Below, in pieces: positions 9,639 to 20,740 of a DNA stretch of 64,000 nt. Location: assembly GCF_016839145.1 (NCBI RefSeq), contig NZ_CP069303.1:2852001-2916000 (forward strand), written 5' to 3'. Position 1 is the stretch's first letter. Every line of letters starts with the position of its first letter. A program made the translations under genes and the position numbers. The DNA comes from Shinella sp. PSBB067. Its GTDB lineage: Bacteria; Pseudomonadota; Alphaproteobacteria; Rhizobiales; Rhizobiaceae. Below the pieces are notes generated by a model. The model saw only the letters and a program-made list of their open reading frames with translations, was not told the DNA's origin and did no database searches.

Positions 9639-10153
9639 CGGGCGACCTCTATGGCCTTGATCTGCCAGACCGAGCGGGAGAAATACTTCTCGTTATAGAG
9701 GCCGGGATCCTTGTCGAAGGGATAGATGAGGAACAGGGGGCCCTTCTCGCGAATGGACATCGTTTCGCCGTTCATGCGCGTCGCAAGGATCGTGTCGAGC
9801 AGGACCGCGTCGTCCATCGGGACGTCGGCCGCATAGTCATTGATCGCCCTGACCTTCATCGTCGTGCCGTGCGCACCGGCGGCCTCGATGACCGCCCGAA
9901 GGAGCGGACCGGAAAACTTGACCCGCCCTTCGGTCCAGGGGGTCTCCATTTCGCCCGATCGGCCGGCCAGCGCCTCCAGCATGGCAAGGTCGAACTGGGC
10001 GGTTCCATCGACATTGGGATGGTCGATGCGCTCCGCCGTGATCGTCAGGATGACGTCGCCGGTGGGCTTGTCGAGCGCCGCGGCGCCACCCGCCGATGTC
10101 AGGAGGGATACGGCAAGGGCCGATGCGAGAAACGAGTGTCGTAGGAAGGCCAT
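9635..10153 (-). CDS. Secreted molybdopterin-binding-fold protein, cysteine-less, paired with kinase
   Basis: A 172-residue protein with a signal peptide (about 26 residues, ending GGAAA) and a small domain resembling the oxidoreductase molybdopterin-binding fold (TPWTEGRVKFSGPLL, INDYAADVP, KGPLFLIYPFD). It contains no cysteine, so the thiolate that ligates molybdenum in SuoX/YedY enzymes is absent. A catalytic role is unlikely, and a ligand-binding or sensory role is my inference. The ATG at 10153 has AGAGGA upstream and precedes the signal peptide, while longer in-frame starts put a charged tail before it. The gene is translationally coupled to the histidine kinase, suggesting a periplasmic partner of that sensor. 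Confidence 0.75.
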   Translation of the reverse strand: MAFLRHSFLASALAVSLLTSAGGAAALDKPTGDVILTITAERIDHPNVDGTAQFDLAMLEALAGRSGEMETPWTEGRVKFSGPLLRAVIEAAGAHGTTMKVRAINDYAADVPMDDAVLLDTILATRMNGETMSIREKGPLFLIYPFDKDPGLYNEKYFSRSVWQIKAIEVAR

Positions 10154-10593
10154 GGGTGTCCTCTCGGGAAGAAGTCGGTTCGCTGTGCGCGGCATGCGCC
10201 TCTTCGAAAAGCGCTTCTGCAAGTCCGGACGCCCTGCGAGCTGCCATGACGGCAGGCTGAATGGCGCTCGGGCTTCCCCGAATGCGCGGCTCGATGAAGG
10301 CCGGTTCGATGGTTAACGATGCACAACCCACCAAATGCGGCGAAGGCCCGATAGCGGGCAGCGGCCGTCTTCTGGGCCGGCTTCATGCCGGCAGGAGCCT
10401 GTCTGGCCCGGATAATCCCAAAAATAGGATTGATGCGTTGATGAAGACTGAAAACCGATGGCTCAATTCGAAGCAATATGCGATTTTGCTGAAATAGATC
10501 GGTAAGCGCGGGCCGATACGAGAACGCGCGGATGTGAATACGATGTCCGGCGCCGCCTGCGGTCGTCGAAGCGGCCGCCCGATCGGGGCATGA
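10154..10593. promoter_or_regulatory. Upstream region of the kinase operon
   Basis: A 440-bp gap without a supported gene. An AT-rich patch at 10410-10500 is the likely promoter area of the minus-strand kinase operon and carries CAAAAATAGGAT at 10419-10430. Next to the LuxR stop is a perfect 10-bp palindrome CCCGATCGGG (10578-10587) that has no T-run. Confidence 0.4.
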
Positions 10594-11328
10594 TCAATCG
10601 ATCAGGCGCCTGCGGATCGCTTCGGCCACGGCTTGCGAACGATTGGTCGCACCGAGCTTCTTCACGGCCGCCTTGATGTAGGTGTTCACCGTATCGACCT
10701 GGTATTCCGTGACGGATGCGATTTCCTCGCTCGTCAGGCCGACGCTGGCATGGGCGAGGCAGGCGATCTCTCCCTTGGAAAGCCGCAGCTCCTGGGCCGC
10801 GAAACGTTCCATCAGCGGCCGCGTCACGACCGTGTGGATCGGCTCGGCAATGACCTCCAGGAAGGCAAGTTCATCGGCATCGAAGGGATCGTTGCGGGTG
10901 AAGCAAACCGCGCCATAGACGACGCCGCTGCGCTTGATGGGAAAGAGCGTCCGGTTGTGGACGCCGAACAGGTCGGCGAGATAGACGAGGCGCGCAGGCG
11001 GCGGCGAAACCGCATAGACATCCTTCTCCTCGGTCCTCGTGAAGGAGGTCTTCGCCGCGATCACGAAGGGGTCGGACTGCGAGAGGGCATCGGCGGCGTA
11101 GCTTTCCATGAAAGCGGGCGGCAGATCCGTGTCGATCGAATGCCCCTTCCCGAAGCGGTAGCCATCGACATCCAGGCCGCTGATGATGATGTAATCGAAC
11201 GGGACGGAACGGCGGAACCGGTCGACGATCTCGTTGCGACCGAAATGACGGTGCACGGGCACGGACTGCAGGTCGCAGAAGTCGTCCAGGGCATTGGGCG
11301 CGACCATGGAAAGCGCGCTGATCGACAT
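10594..11328 (-). CDS. LuxR-family transcriptional regulator (LuxR solo)
   Basis: A 244-residue regulator with an N-terminal autoinducer-binding-type domain (about 20-165) and a C-terminal LuxR helix-turn-helix (about 180-240: LSKGEIACLA, GLTSEEIAS, TVNTYIKAAVKKLGATNR). Aligning by eye with TraR, the pocket tyrosine and aspartate are kept (Y77, D86) but the tryptophan position is F73. No luxI-type synthase gene is in the window. It may therefore respond to another ligand or to AHLs made elsewhere. A perfect dyad sits 17 bp upstream of the start codon. Target genes are unknown; the kinase operon is next door. Confidence 0.88.
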   Translation of the reverse strand: MSISALSMVAPNALDDFCDLQSVPVHRHFGRNEIVDRFRRSVPFDYIIISGLDVDGYRFGKGHSIDTDLPPAFMESYAADALSQSDPFVIAAKTSFTRTEEKDVYAVSPPPARLVYLADLFGVHNRTLFPIKRSGVVYGAVCFTRNDPFDADELAFLEVIAEPIHTVVTRPLMERFAAQELRLSKGEIACLAHASVGLTSEEIASVTEYQVDTVNTYIKAAVKKLGATNRSQAVAEAIRRRLID

Positions 11329-11344
11329 GCAAGCTCTCTATCTT

Positions 11345-11362
11345 TTTTGACGTCAGTCAAAA
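11345..11362. promoter_or_regulatory. Perfect 18-bp dyad upstream of the LuxR gene
   Basis: TTTTGAC-GTCA-GTCAAAA: 7-bp arms around GTCA, 17-34 bp upstream of the LuxR start. The position overlaps the expected promoter, which suggests an autoregulatory operator. The sequence is unlike the canonical 20-bp lux box. A further palindrome TTACGTAA lies at 11377-11384. Confidence 0.5.
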
Positions 11363-11465
11363 CTGGAATGGGAATGTTACGTAAACGTTAACACACTTAT
11401 CCAGAAAAGGCAGGAGAGATAGTTGCTTTGTCGATAGGTAAGGGGCAATGCGGCGATGCGCCGCC

Positions 11466-11720
11466 TCAGATCTCGATGACGAGACCGCGATGCCTCAGGG
11501 TCTCGTTGAACATGGCGAGCAGATGGTCGCGGGGGCCGAAGGCGTCGAGCAAGGCTTTCACCGTCACCTCCAGGCCATCGGGCGCGGTGATGCAATAGCC
11601 TTTCCCGACGGCAACGACCTCGCATTCCAGGGCAAGCAGGTCATCGACAAGACCGTCGACGGCTCTGCGGACGGACGCCAGATCGTCCATTTCAAGACAA
11701 CAACCCGCCATCGAAGTCAC
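11466..11720 (-). CDS. Hypothetical small protein (84 aa)
   Basis: Not recognised. A GTG at 11720 overlaps the upstream stop by 4 bp (GTGA) and has GGAAG at good spacing. An ATG at 11711 is the alternative and would give 81 residues. The predicted protein is acidic, with an MAGCCLEMDD start, two long hydrophobic-helix-like segments (VRRAVDGLVDDLLALE, LLDAFGPRDHLLAMF) and a short beta-like stretch between them. There is no signal peptide or membrane segment. It forms a two-gene unit with the preceding small ORF. Confidence 0.5.
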   Translation of the reverse strand: MTSMAGCCLEMDDLASVRRAVDGLVDDLLALECEVVAVGKGYCITAPDGLEVTVKALLDAFGPRDHLLAMFNETLRHRGLVIEI

Positions 11721-11950
11721 GCTCGCTTCCGGTTCGTTTCCATCGCGCGCCAATCGCGCTGTTCCGATGCGGCCGATGTCACGATCAGTCCCCCGGGCAA
11801 AATCTGCATGTCGCAGAGGCCTTGCATGCCTTGCACGAGCAGAGCACGCGTTCCCGGAAGCCGATCCAGCGCCGGCAGCGCGGCGGCGGCCTGCGAGGGA
11901 AAGGAAGCCTGTTTTCCAGCGTGCTTGGAGAGATGGATGACGTTTGTCAT
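11717..11950 (-). CDS. Hypothetical small protein (77 aa)
   Basis: Not recognised. The ATG at 11950 has AGGA eight bases upstream. The sequence begins MTNVIHLSKH, is basic at both ends and ends in KRKR-like residues (NRKRA). It has no membrane segment or known motif. It is the first of two coupled small ORFs divergent from the AraC gene. The ribosome site and the stop-start coupling to the next ORF are the main arguments that it is real. Confidence 0.5.
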   Translation of the reverse strand: MTNVIHLSKHAGKQASFPSQAAAALPALDRLPGTRALLVQGMQGLCDMQILPGGLIVTSAASEQRDWRAMETNRKRA

Positions 11951-12286
11951 CGGGAACGTCCTGAGAGAAGGCACGCGTCGCCGGATGCCGAAGTGCATGG
12001 CGCACGTCGGCTCCGGCTTTGGGTCGCCTCGTGTGGAAAGCGGATCGGGTAGGCCGAACCCGGCATCATGTCGGCTATGAGATCGATCCCTCATTCGGTA
12101 CCGTCATTTATGGCATGGAAAAGTTTACGAACTCTGAAAAAACCACTTTCGGTTTCAATTTCTTGCCGTCTACGTGCAGATTTTGCGCAGCCGGCGTACG
12201 GCAAAACGAGCTCTGCGACGGCGGACGAGCTTCGGGCAAGCGAAGACGCCTAGACTGGGCTTTCGGAAACAACCGCCAGATGGACC
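11951..12286. promoter_or_regulatory. Divergent upstream region, small ORFs / AraC gene
   Basis: 336 bp between divergent genes. The AT-rich stretch at 12100-12165 probably carries promoter elements for the AraC gene. I see no strong dyad and no gene. Confidence 0.35.
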
Positions 12287-13168
12287 ATGCCGCACGCCGA
12301 TTCGCTCGAGCTCGAATTTCGCCAACCCGAGGCCGCGCCCGTCACCAGCCGCTCCTCGCAGTGGCGCGGCGTGCAGGTCGAATTCTCGCGCCTGCGCCTG
12401 CCGGCCGAATACGAATTCGCCTGGAACGGGTCGACGCACTATCTCGCGCTGCACGACCTTATTCTGGCGGATGGCGAAATGCGCGTGGATGACCTTCCCC
12501 CCACCCCCGGCGGCGACCTGCGAAACAGGATGACCTTCGTTCCGGCGGCGTGCGGGCTGCGCGGATGGGCCAGGCCCGTACCGCGCCAGAACACGTTCAC
12601 CGTGGTTTACTTCGATCCGGCCGTCCTCGAACAGGAACTGCAGGTCGAAGGCGCGGCGGCGGCGCCGCGCCCGCACATCTACTTCAACGAGCCGGATTTG
12701 CTGGCGACGATGAAAAAGCTCGAGGGCGCGATGTCCGGCGCGGATTCGGCCTCGACGCTCTATGCCGAGACGCTCGGGCTTGTCGCCGCGCTCGAAATGT
12801 TCCGCTTCCAGAGCGCACTGGAAAAACGACAGCCGCGACCCGGCACGCTCACCGCGGCACAGCAGCGTGTGGTGCAGGATTTCATCGAGGACAATCTGGG
12901 CACCGATTTCGGGCTGGACGCCCTTGCGTCCATCGCCGGCCTCAGCCGCTATCATTTCAGCCGCAGCTTCAAGGCAACGTTCGGAATGCCGCCCCACCGC
13001 TTCGTGACGGGACGCAGGATCGACAAGGCGCGCCAACTGCTGGCGCAGCCCCACATGTCGATCGCCGACATCGCATCGGGAACCGGGTTCAACAGCGTCG
13101 CCAATTTCAGCCGCACGTTCCGTGAACTGCACGGCATGACCCCGAGCGATTTCAGGCGCGGCGCGTAG
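12287..13168 (+). CDS. AraC-family transcriptional regulator
   Basis: A 293-residue protein with an N-terminal cupin-like sensing domain of no specific recognisable type and a C-terminal AraC/XylS double helix-turn-helix at about 190-292. The HTH shows DALASIAGLSRYHFSRSFKATFG, RRIDKARQLL, SIADIASGTGFNSVANFSRTFRE and the terminal GMTPSDFRR. It ends 46 bp before the convergent RND pump gene. Its targets are not evident; the divergent pair of small ORFs is the nearest candidate. Confidence 0.9.
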   Translation: MPHADSLELEFRQPEAAPVTSRSSQWRGVQVEFSRLRLPAEYEFAWNGSTHYLALHDLILADGEMRVDDLPPTPGGDLRNRMTFVPAACGLRGWARPVPRQNTFTVVYFDPAVLEQELQVEGAAAAPRPHIYFNEPDLLATMKKLEGAMSGADSASTLYAETLGLVAALEMFRFQSALEKRQPRPGTLTAAQQRVVQDFIEDNLGTDFGLDALASIAGLSRYHFSRSFKATFGMPPHRFVTGRRIDKARQLLAQPHMSIADIASGTGFNSVANFSRTFRELHGMTPSDFRRGA

Positions 13169-13214
13169 TGCGCCGATCAGGGACGCCACAACCGTCGCCC
13201 GGGATTTCACCGCC

Positions 13215-16420
<3,206 letters not shown>

Positions 16421-16424
<4 letters not shown>

Positions 16425-17434
16425 GGCAGCACGATCCGGTCGCCATCGTGAAGGCCGGTGAGGATCTCGATGCGCGGCTCGCCGCCGTCCTCGAAGCGCT
16501 CGCCGGGAATGACGGCGACGTCGGCCTCCCCCGATGCGTCGGCTAGGCGCACATAATCGATGCCGTGCAGCGTGCGCACCGCGTCCGGCGGCACGGCAAG
16601 CACCGAGCGCCTGCCGACCGGGATCGACACGAGCGTGCGTTCGTTGACGAAATAATCGCCGATGCCGGCGACCTCCACATCGGCAATGACGCGCCCGTCG
16701 ACGATCTCGGGATAGACCTTGACGATGCGGCCGCGATGCGCCGGGGCGGATCGGTCCGCCGCCTGCGTCAGGCCGCGCGCGCCGACCACGACATCGGCGC
16801 CCTCCACGATCTCGGCGGCGTGGCGCTCGGGCAGCGACAGGCGCAGGTAATAGGGCCCGGGTGCGATGCGGGCGATCTCCTCGCCCGGCAGCACCACCGA
16901 GCCGGGTGTCACCGGCACGGTCAGCACGCGGCCCGAGGCGGGTGCGACGACCGTGCCCTCGCGGGTGCTCTGCTCGATGACGGTCCGTTCGGCCCGTGCC
17001 GCCGCGACCTGGTTGACCGCGACTTCGAGCTGCATCTTCGCCTGGTCGAGATTGGCCTGCGTGCCGGAACCGCTTGCCCTGAGCTGCTGCGCCCTTTCGA
17101 GCTGGAGACGGGCATTGTCGAGCTGGGAGCCGAGCGCATCGATCCGCGCCTGCGCGGCGTCGAGCTGGAGCGCCAGCTTGTCGTCGACGATGACGGCGAT
17201 GGTGTCGCCCTCCTTGACCTCGTCGCCCTGGCTGACGCGCAGCGCGCGCACCGTGCCGCCGATCCGCACGCGCGCCGGCACCACGATGCGGCTCTCGACC
17301 TGGCCGAACACGGCCTTCATGTCCGGGACGGTCGTCGCCCTGACGAGGAATTCGGCGGCACTGGCGTAAGGCCCCGGCACGGCCAGGACGAGAACGAGGA
17401 GCGCCCCCGGGAGACGCGGGAGGTATCGATGCAT
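16421..17434 (-). CDS. RND efflux periplasmic adaptor (membrane fusion protein)
   Basis: 337 residues. A signal peptide (first about 26) is followed by a split biotinyl-lipoyl domain (GGTVRALRVSQGDEVKEGDTIAVI ... GTVVAPASGRVLTVPVTPGS), an alpha-helical hairpin at about 90-155 rich in A/Q/L, and beta-barrel and membrane-proximal domains. Such adaptors couple the RND pump to an outer-membrane channel. It is 19 bp after the DUF2892 gene and overlaps the pump gene by 4 bp. Confidence 0.92.
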
Positions 17435-17453
17435 GAAGGACTGTACTTTCTTG

Positions 17454-17657
17454 CTACTTGAACGCGACGCCCGCCGGGCAGCCGAGCTTGCGGAAGAAGA
17501 TCGCGGCGGGGCAGAACCCGGTGAACGAGGCCTGGATCAGGTTGAAGCCGACGAAGACGTTCAGCAGATACCACCAGGGCGAGACGTAGAAGCCGAGCGC
17601 CAGGGATAGCAGAACCATGAAGCCGGCAAACAGCAGCACGGCGCGATCGATCGTCAT
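17454..17657 (-). CDS. DUF2892 small membrane protein
   Basis: 67 residues with two membrane helices (about 7-24 and 27-45) and the family ending FTGFCPAAIFFRKLGCP. The same domain occurs as the membrane tail of some rhodaneses (YgaP) and beside sulfide and persulfide detoxification genes. The two conserved cysteines near the C-terminus could handle sulfane sulfur, which is an inference. A strong AAGGAG ribosome site precedes the ATG at 17657. It lies between sqr and the efflux genes. Confidence 0.85.
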   Translation of the reverse strand: MTIDRAVLLFAGFMVLLSLALGFYVSPWWYLLNVFVGFNLIQASFTGFCPAAIFFRKLGCPAGVAFK

Positions 17658-17687
17658 CTTGAATACTCCTTGCGTTGAGGACCCGGA

Positions 17688-18980
17688 CTATCCCGTGGTC
17701 TCGATGTGGATGTCCTTGAGCTTCCTGATGCCGAGCATGTCGAGCACGAGGTTCTCGTAGAAGGTCTCGGCCTTGCCCTGGCGCACCTTGCGCAGGAAGT
17801 ACTTCTCGAAACCCACCTTTGCGGCGTGGACCCATTTGCCCTGCGCGGACCAGTTGACGTTGCGCGGCGGGATCTGCGGCTGGGCGACGAAGGCGATGCC
17901 CCCGTCGCCGAAATCGGCAAGGCAGACCGCGTTCCAGCTCGCGACCGCCCGCGGCTCCTCGCCCTTCAGCAGCGCGGCGATGTTCTCGGCCGTCGCCGTC
18001 ACCATGGATTCGATCATGAAGCCGGTCTTCGGCACGCCGACGGCCAGCGGCGTCTTGCCGACGGGCGCGATGGCGACACCGACGCCGACGCCGAAGACAT
18101 TGGGGAAGGCGGGATTGCGCTGGTGCCTGTCGATGACGATGAAGCCGCGCGGATTGGCAAGCCCCTCGATGCCGGCGACAGCCGGCACGCCGCGGAAGGC
18201 CGGCAGCATCATCGAGAAGGCGAAGGGCAGCTCGTGCGTCGCCTTGAGCGCGCCGACGTCATCCACCTCCTCGGCGGTCAGCATGCCGGCCTCGACCTTT
18301 GTCGTGCGGGCATTGGTGATCCACTTGATGTGACGCTCGCGCAGCGCGCTTTCCAGCAGACCCTTCGTGTCGCCGACGCCGTCGAGCCCGAGATGCCCGA
18401 TATAGGGTTCGGGCGTGACGAAGGTCATCGGCACGCGATCCCTTATCCGCGCGTTGCGAAGGGCCGTATCGAGAATGAAGGCGAACTCATAGGCGGGGCC
18501 GTAGCAGGAAGCGCCTTGCACCGCGCCGACGACGACCGGCCCCGGCGCCTTGACGAGCGCGTCGAACGCGGCCTTCGCCCGGACGGCATGGTCGACATGA
18601 CAGATGGATTGCGTGTGGCCGTCGGGACCGAGGCCCGGCACCTCGTCGAAGGCGAGGTCGGGACCGGTGGCGATGATGAGGTAATCGTAGTCGAGGGTGG
18701 AGCCGTCGTTGAGTTCGACGCGGTTCTCGCCGGGATGCACGCGGCGCGCGCCTTCGGGCCTCAGCGCAATGCCGTGCTGCTTGAGGATCGGGACGAGGTC
18801 GACGGTGATGTCTTCCGGCTGGCGCCAGCCGACCGCCACCCAGGGATTGGAGGGAACGAAGGAATAGCTCGAGCCGAGATTGACGACGGTGAGACGATCG
18901 TCACGCTGGAGCTTGCGTTTCATCTCGTAGGCCATGATGATTCCGCCGAGGCCTGCACCGAGTACGACGATATGGGTCAT
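17688..18980 (-). CDS. sqr: Sulfide:quinone oxidoreductase
   Basis: A 430-residue FAD protein that oxidises sulfide and passes electrons to quinone at the membrane. The FAD-binding GAGLGG is at residues 8-13. Three cysteines sit at C127, C159 and C353, close to the three redox cysteines I recall for Acidithiobacillus SQR (128, 160, 356). The C-terminal half has the amphipathic region for membrane attachment. I chose the ATG at 18980, which has GGAG eight bases upstream. A GTG nine bases earlier would place the ribosome site too close. It is the first gene of the sqr-DUF2892-RND operon and is divergent from a BigR-like regulator. Confidence 0.9.
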   Translation of the reverse strand: MTHIVVLGAGLGGIIMAYEMKRKLQRDDRLTVVNLGSSYSFVPSNPWVAVGWRQPEDITVDLVPILKQHGIALRPEGARRVHPGENRVELNDGSTLDYDYLIIATGPDLAFDEVPGLGPDGHTQSICHVDHAVRAKAAFDALVKAPGPVVVGAVQGASCYGPAYEFAFILDTALRNARIRDRVPMTFVTPEPYIGHLGLDGVGDTKGLLESALRERHIKWITNARTTKVEAGMLTAEEVDDVGALKATHELPFAFSMMLPAFRGVPAVAGIEGLANPRGFIVIDRHQRNPAFPNVFGVGVGVAIAPVGKTPLAVGVPKTGFMIESMVTATAENIAALLKGEEPRAVASWNAVCLADFGDGGIAFVAQPQIPPRNVNWSAQGKWVHAAKVGFEKYFLRKVRQGKAETFYENLVLDMLGIRKLKDIHIETTG

Positions 18981-19104
18981 GGCTTTCACTCCGTTGTGAT
19001 TGTAGCCTGTCCGCCCGATTGCGGGAGACCGGAGGCCACCCCGTTCGGTGGTTTTGCGGCCCCGTCACTTGCATGTAACATTCAAAGATTATAAATTCAA
19101 GAAC
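18981..19104. promoter_or_regulatory. Divergent sqr / BigR-like promoter region
   Basis: The part next to the regulator gene is strikingly AT-rich. A dyad ACATTCA (19078-19084) / TGAATGT (19106-19112) overlaps the regulator start codon, and ATTCAA is directly repeated at 19080 and 19095. On the minus strand TATAAT (19093-19088) is a good -10 candidate for sqr. A BigR-type repressor bound here could control both genes. Confidence 0.45.
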
Positions 19105-19440
19105 ATGAATGTAGAAGAAATGATCCCGGCAGCCGAAAAGGCTGCAGACCTGATGCGCAGCCTCTCGCACCCGCAGCGGCTGCTCGTCCTGTGCGCCCTT
19201 GTCGATGGCGAGCGGTCGGTCGCCGACCTGAGGCAGGCGCTTGCCATCGAGCAGGTGCCGATGTCGCAGCAGCTCATGCGGTTACGAGCGGACGGGCTGG
19301 TCGAGGCCCGCCGCGAGGGCACGACCGTCTACTACTCGATCGTCCGGCCGGAGATCCGCGCCGTCGTCCAGACGCTCCACGACGCATTCTGCCCACCGGT
19401 CCGCGACAGACCGCAGCAAGGCGAGATGTCGGCCGGGTGA
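19105..19440 (+). CDS. ArsR-family regulator, BigR/SqrR-like persulfide sensor
   Basis: A 111-residue winged-helix regulator. Cysteines C30 (VLCALVDGERSV) and C96 (HDAFCPP) are 66 residues apart, exactly the spacing I recall for C42 and C108 of BigR. In BigR these cysteines form a disulfide or polysulfide bridge on exposure to reactive sulfur and release DNA. The recognition helix is near MSQQLMRLRADGLV. I chose the ATG at 19105 because upstream in-frame codons lie in the AT-rich operator-like region. Divergence from sqr is the usual arrangement for this family. Confidence 0.88.
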   Translation: MNVEEMIPAAEKAADLMRSLSHPQRLLVLCALVDGERSVADLRQALAIEQVPMSQQLMRLRADGLVEARREGTTVYYSIVRPEIRAVVQTLHDAFCPPVRDRPQQGEMSAG

Positions 19441-19600
19441 AGACGCCGCCGACGGTGTCGTCATCGGCAACGATGTGGAACGGGCGGATTTGCTCGCACC
19501 GGCCTCAGTGCGCCCGCGCGACGCGGCGACCAGGTTGCGCCGATAGAAAATATCGGCCGTCCCGCCTGCCGCCGGAAATAGTGCCGCATTGAGAGAAGCC

Positions 19601-19942
19601 TTATGCGGCCTCGGAGAGCTGCGCGAGGTGTCCCATGAAATCGACGCCTTCGCCGCCGGCGTTGACCGTGTCGAAATAATCATGCCAGCCCGATTGGGCG
19701 ATCCCCGAGATCAGGGCTTCCAGCCCCGCATCGTCAAGGCAGCGCCATATGGCGAAGAAGGCATGTTCCGACGAATGCAGCCTCGATCGATCGACCTTGC
19801 CGAGCGCGAGTGCTTCGACGCCGAGCGCCGCAAGGGCCGGCATCGACGACCCCACGCCGGCAAAGAAGCGCTGGCGCCGCTCTTCCGGAAGATCGAGCCA
19901 GGCCTGTTTCGGGGTATAGAGTTCGGCAAGGTAATGAGCCAT
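19601..19942 (-). CDS. Small uncharacterised protein (113 aa)
   Basis: A soluble protein without signal or membrane segment, beginning MAHYLAELYTPKQAW. The pattern of aromatic residues (ELYTP, GWHDYFDTVN) resembles small dimeric alpha-beta-barrel-like proteins seen as domain-of-unknown-function families, but I cannot assign one with certainty. It follows the AlkD-like gene by 21 bp and is the last gene of the MarR operon. A ribosome site AGGAAAG precedes the ATG. Confidence 0.7.
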   Translation of the reverse strand: MAHYLAELYTPKQAWLDLPEERRQRFFAGVGSSMPALAALGVEALALGKVDRSRLHSSEHAFFAIWRCLDDAGLEALISGIAQSGWHDYFDTVNAGGEGVDFMGHLAQLSEAA

Positions 19943-19963
19943 GTCTTTGCTTTCCTATTGCTG

Positions 19964-20740
19964 TCAGGTCTCGGGATGGATCGACCTCAGCGCACGCTTG
20001 CAGATGCGTGCGGTTTCAGGCGTGCCGCTTTCGGCTATCCAGCGCGCGCACAGGGCCTCAACCCAATCGGGATTGTCCTTGCCGGCGTCATTCAGCCAGT
20101 TGGCGATGGAATCCTGCACATAGACGGCCGGATCGGCGCGCAACGGCTCAAGGACGGGAAGCGCGATTTCGGGATGTTTCTTCAAAGCACCGATATGGGC
20201 GCACCAGACGCCGCGCGGACGAATCGCCTCCGAAGCGAAGCGGCGAAGGCGCTCGGACGGGTCGGCCGCCCATTCCGAAAGCAAGGCAACGGCTGGTTCC
20301 AGCTCTGCGGAAAGATGCGGGCGAACCGCCATCCACGACCATTCGCGCACCCCGAAATGAGGATCGTCGGCATAGGGCCGGATCGCGTCGAGACGCGCAG
20401 GCAGATCCATGTCCTCGGCGAGACCGATCACGAAGCAGACCCAGCCCCGTGCCGTATCGGACGGGTGATGCGCAAGCCGCCCAAGAGCCGAAGGTCCGAG
20501 CCGATTGCCGATCACGCGTGCTGCAATCGACATGCGCTTCAGGATGCCGGTCGATGCGCTGCTCCTGATCTCGGCGAGGGCGTCGTCGCCGATCTCCGGC
20601 AGGATGCTTCCCATAAGCGCTGCGAAATCGACCGCCAGGCATTCCGCAAGCGTCGCGGCCTCCGCACCGGAATTGAGCTGTGCAATGCGTTGCGGGGGAA
20701 TGTCCCTGACGCGGCGTCCTTTGGACTTGTCGCCGCTCAT
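19964..20740 (-). CDS. DNA alkylation repair protein (AlkC/AlkD-like HEAT-repeat protein)
   Basis: 258 residues made almost entirely of short helical HEAT-like repeats. The WVCFVIG, VREWSWMAVRPHL, RLRRFASEAIRPRGVW and VYVQDSIANWLNDAGKDNPDWV segments are typical of the DNA alkylation repair family. Relatives remove N3/N7-alkylated bases without base flipping. The protein is unlikely to be exported. It overlaps the MarR gene by 4 bp, so expression is probably tied to that regulator. Confidence 0.85.
   Translation of the reverse strand: MSGDKSKGRRVRDIPPQRIAQLNSGAEAATLAECLAVDFAALMGSILPEIGDDALAEIRSSASTGILKRMSIAARVIGNRLGPSALGRLAHHPSDTARGWVCFVIGLAEDMDLPARLDAIRPYADDPHFGVREWSWMAVRPHLSAELEPAVALLSEWAADPSERLRRFASEAIRPRGVWCAHIGALKKHPEIALPVLEPLRADPAVYVQDSIANWLNDAGKDNPDWVEALCARWIAESGTPETARICKRALRSIHPET

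Noticed and set aside
13169..13214. Bidirectional terminator between the convergent AraC and RND genes
   Set aside because: The 46-bp gap shows no stem of useful length or T-run.
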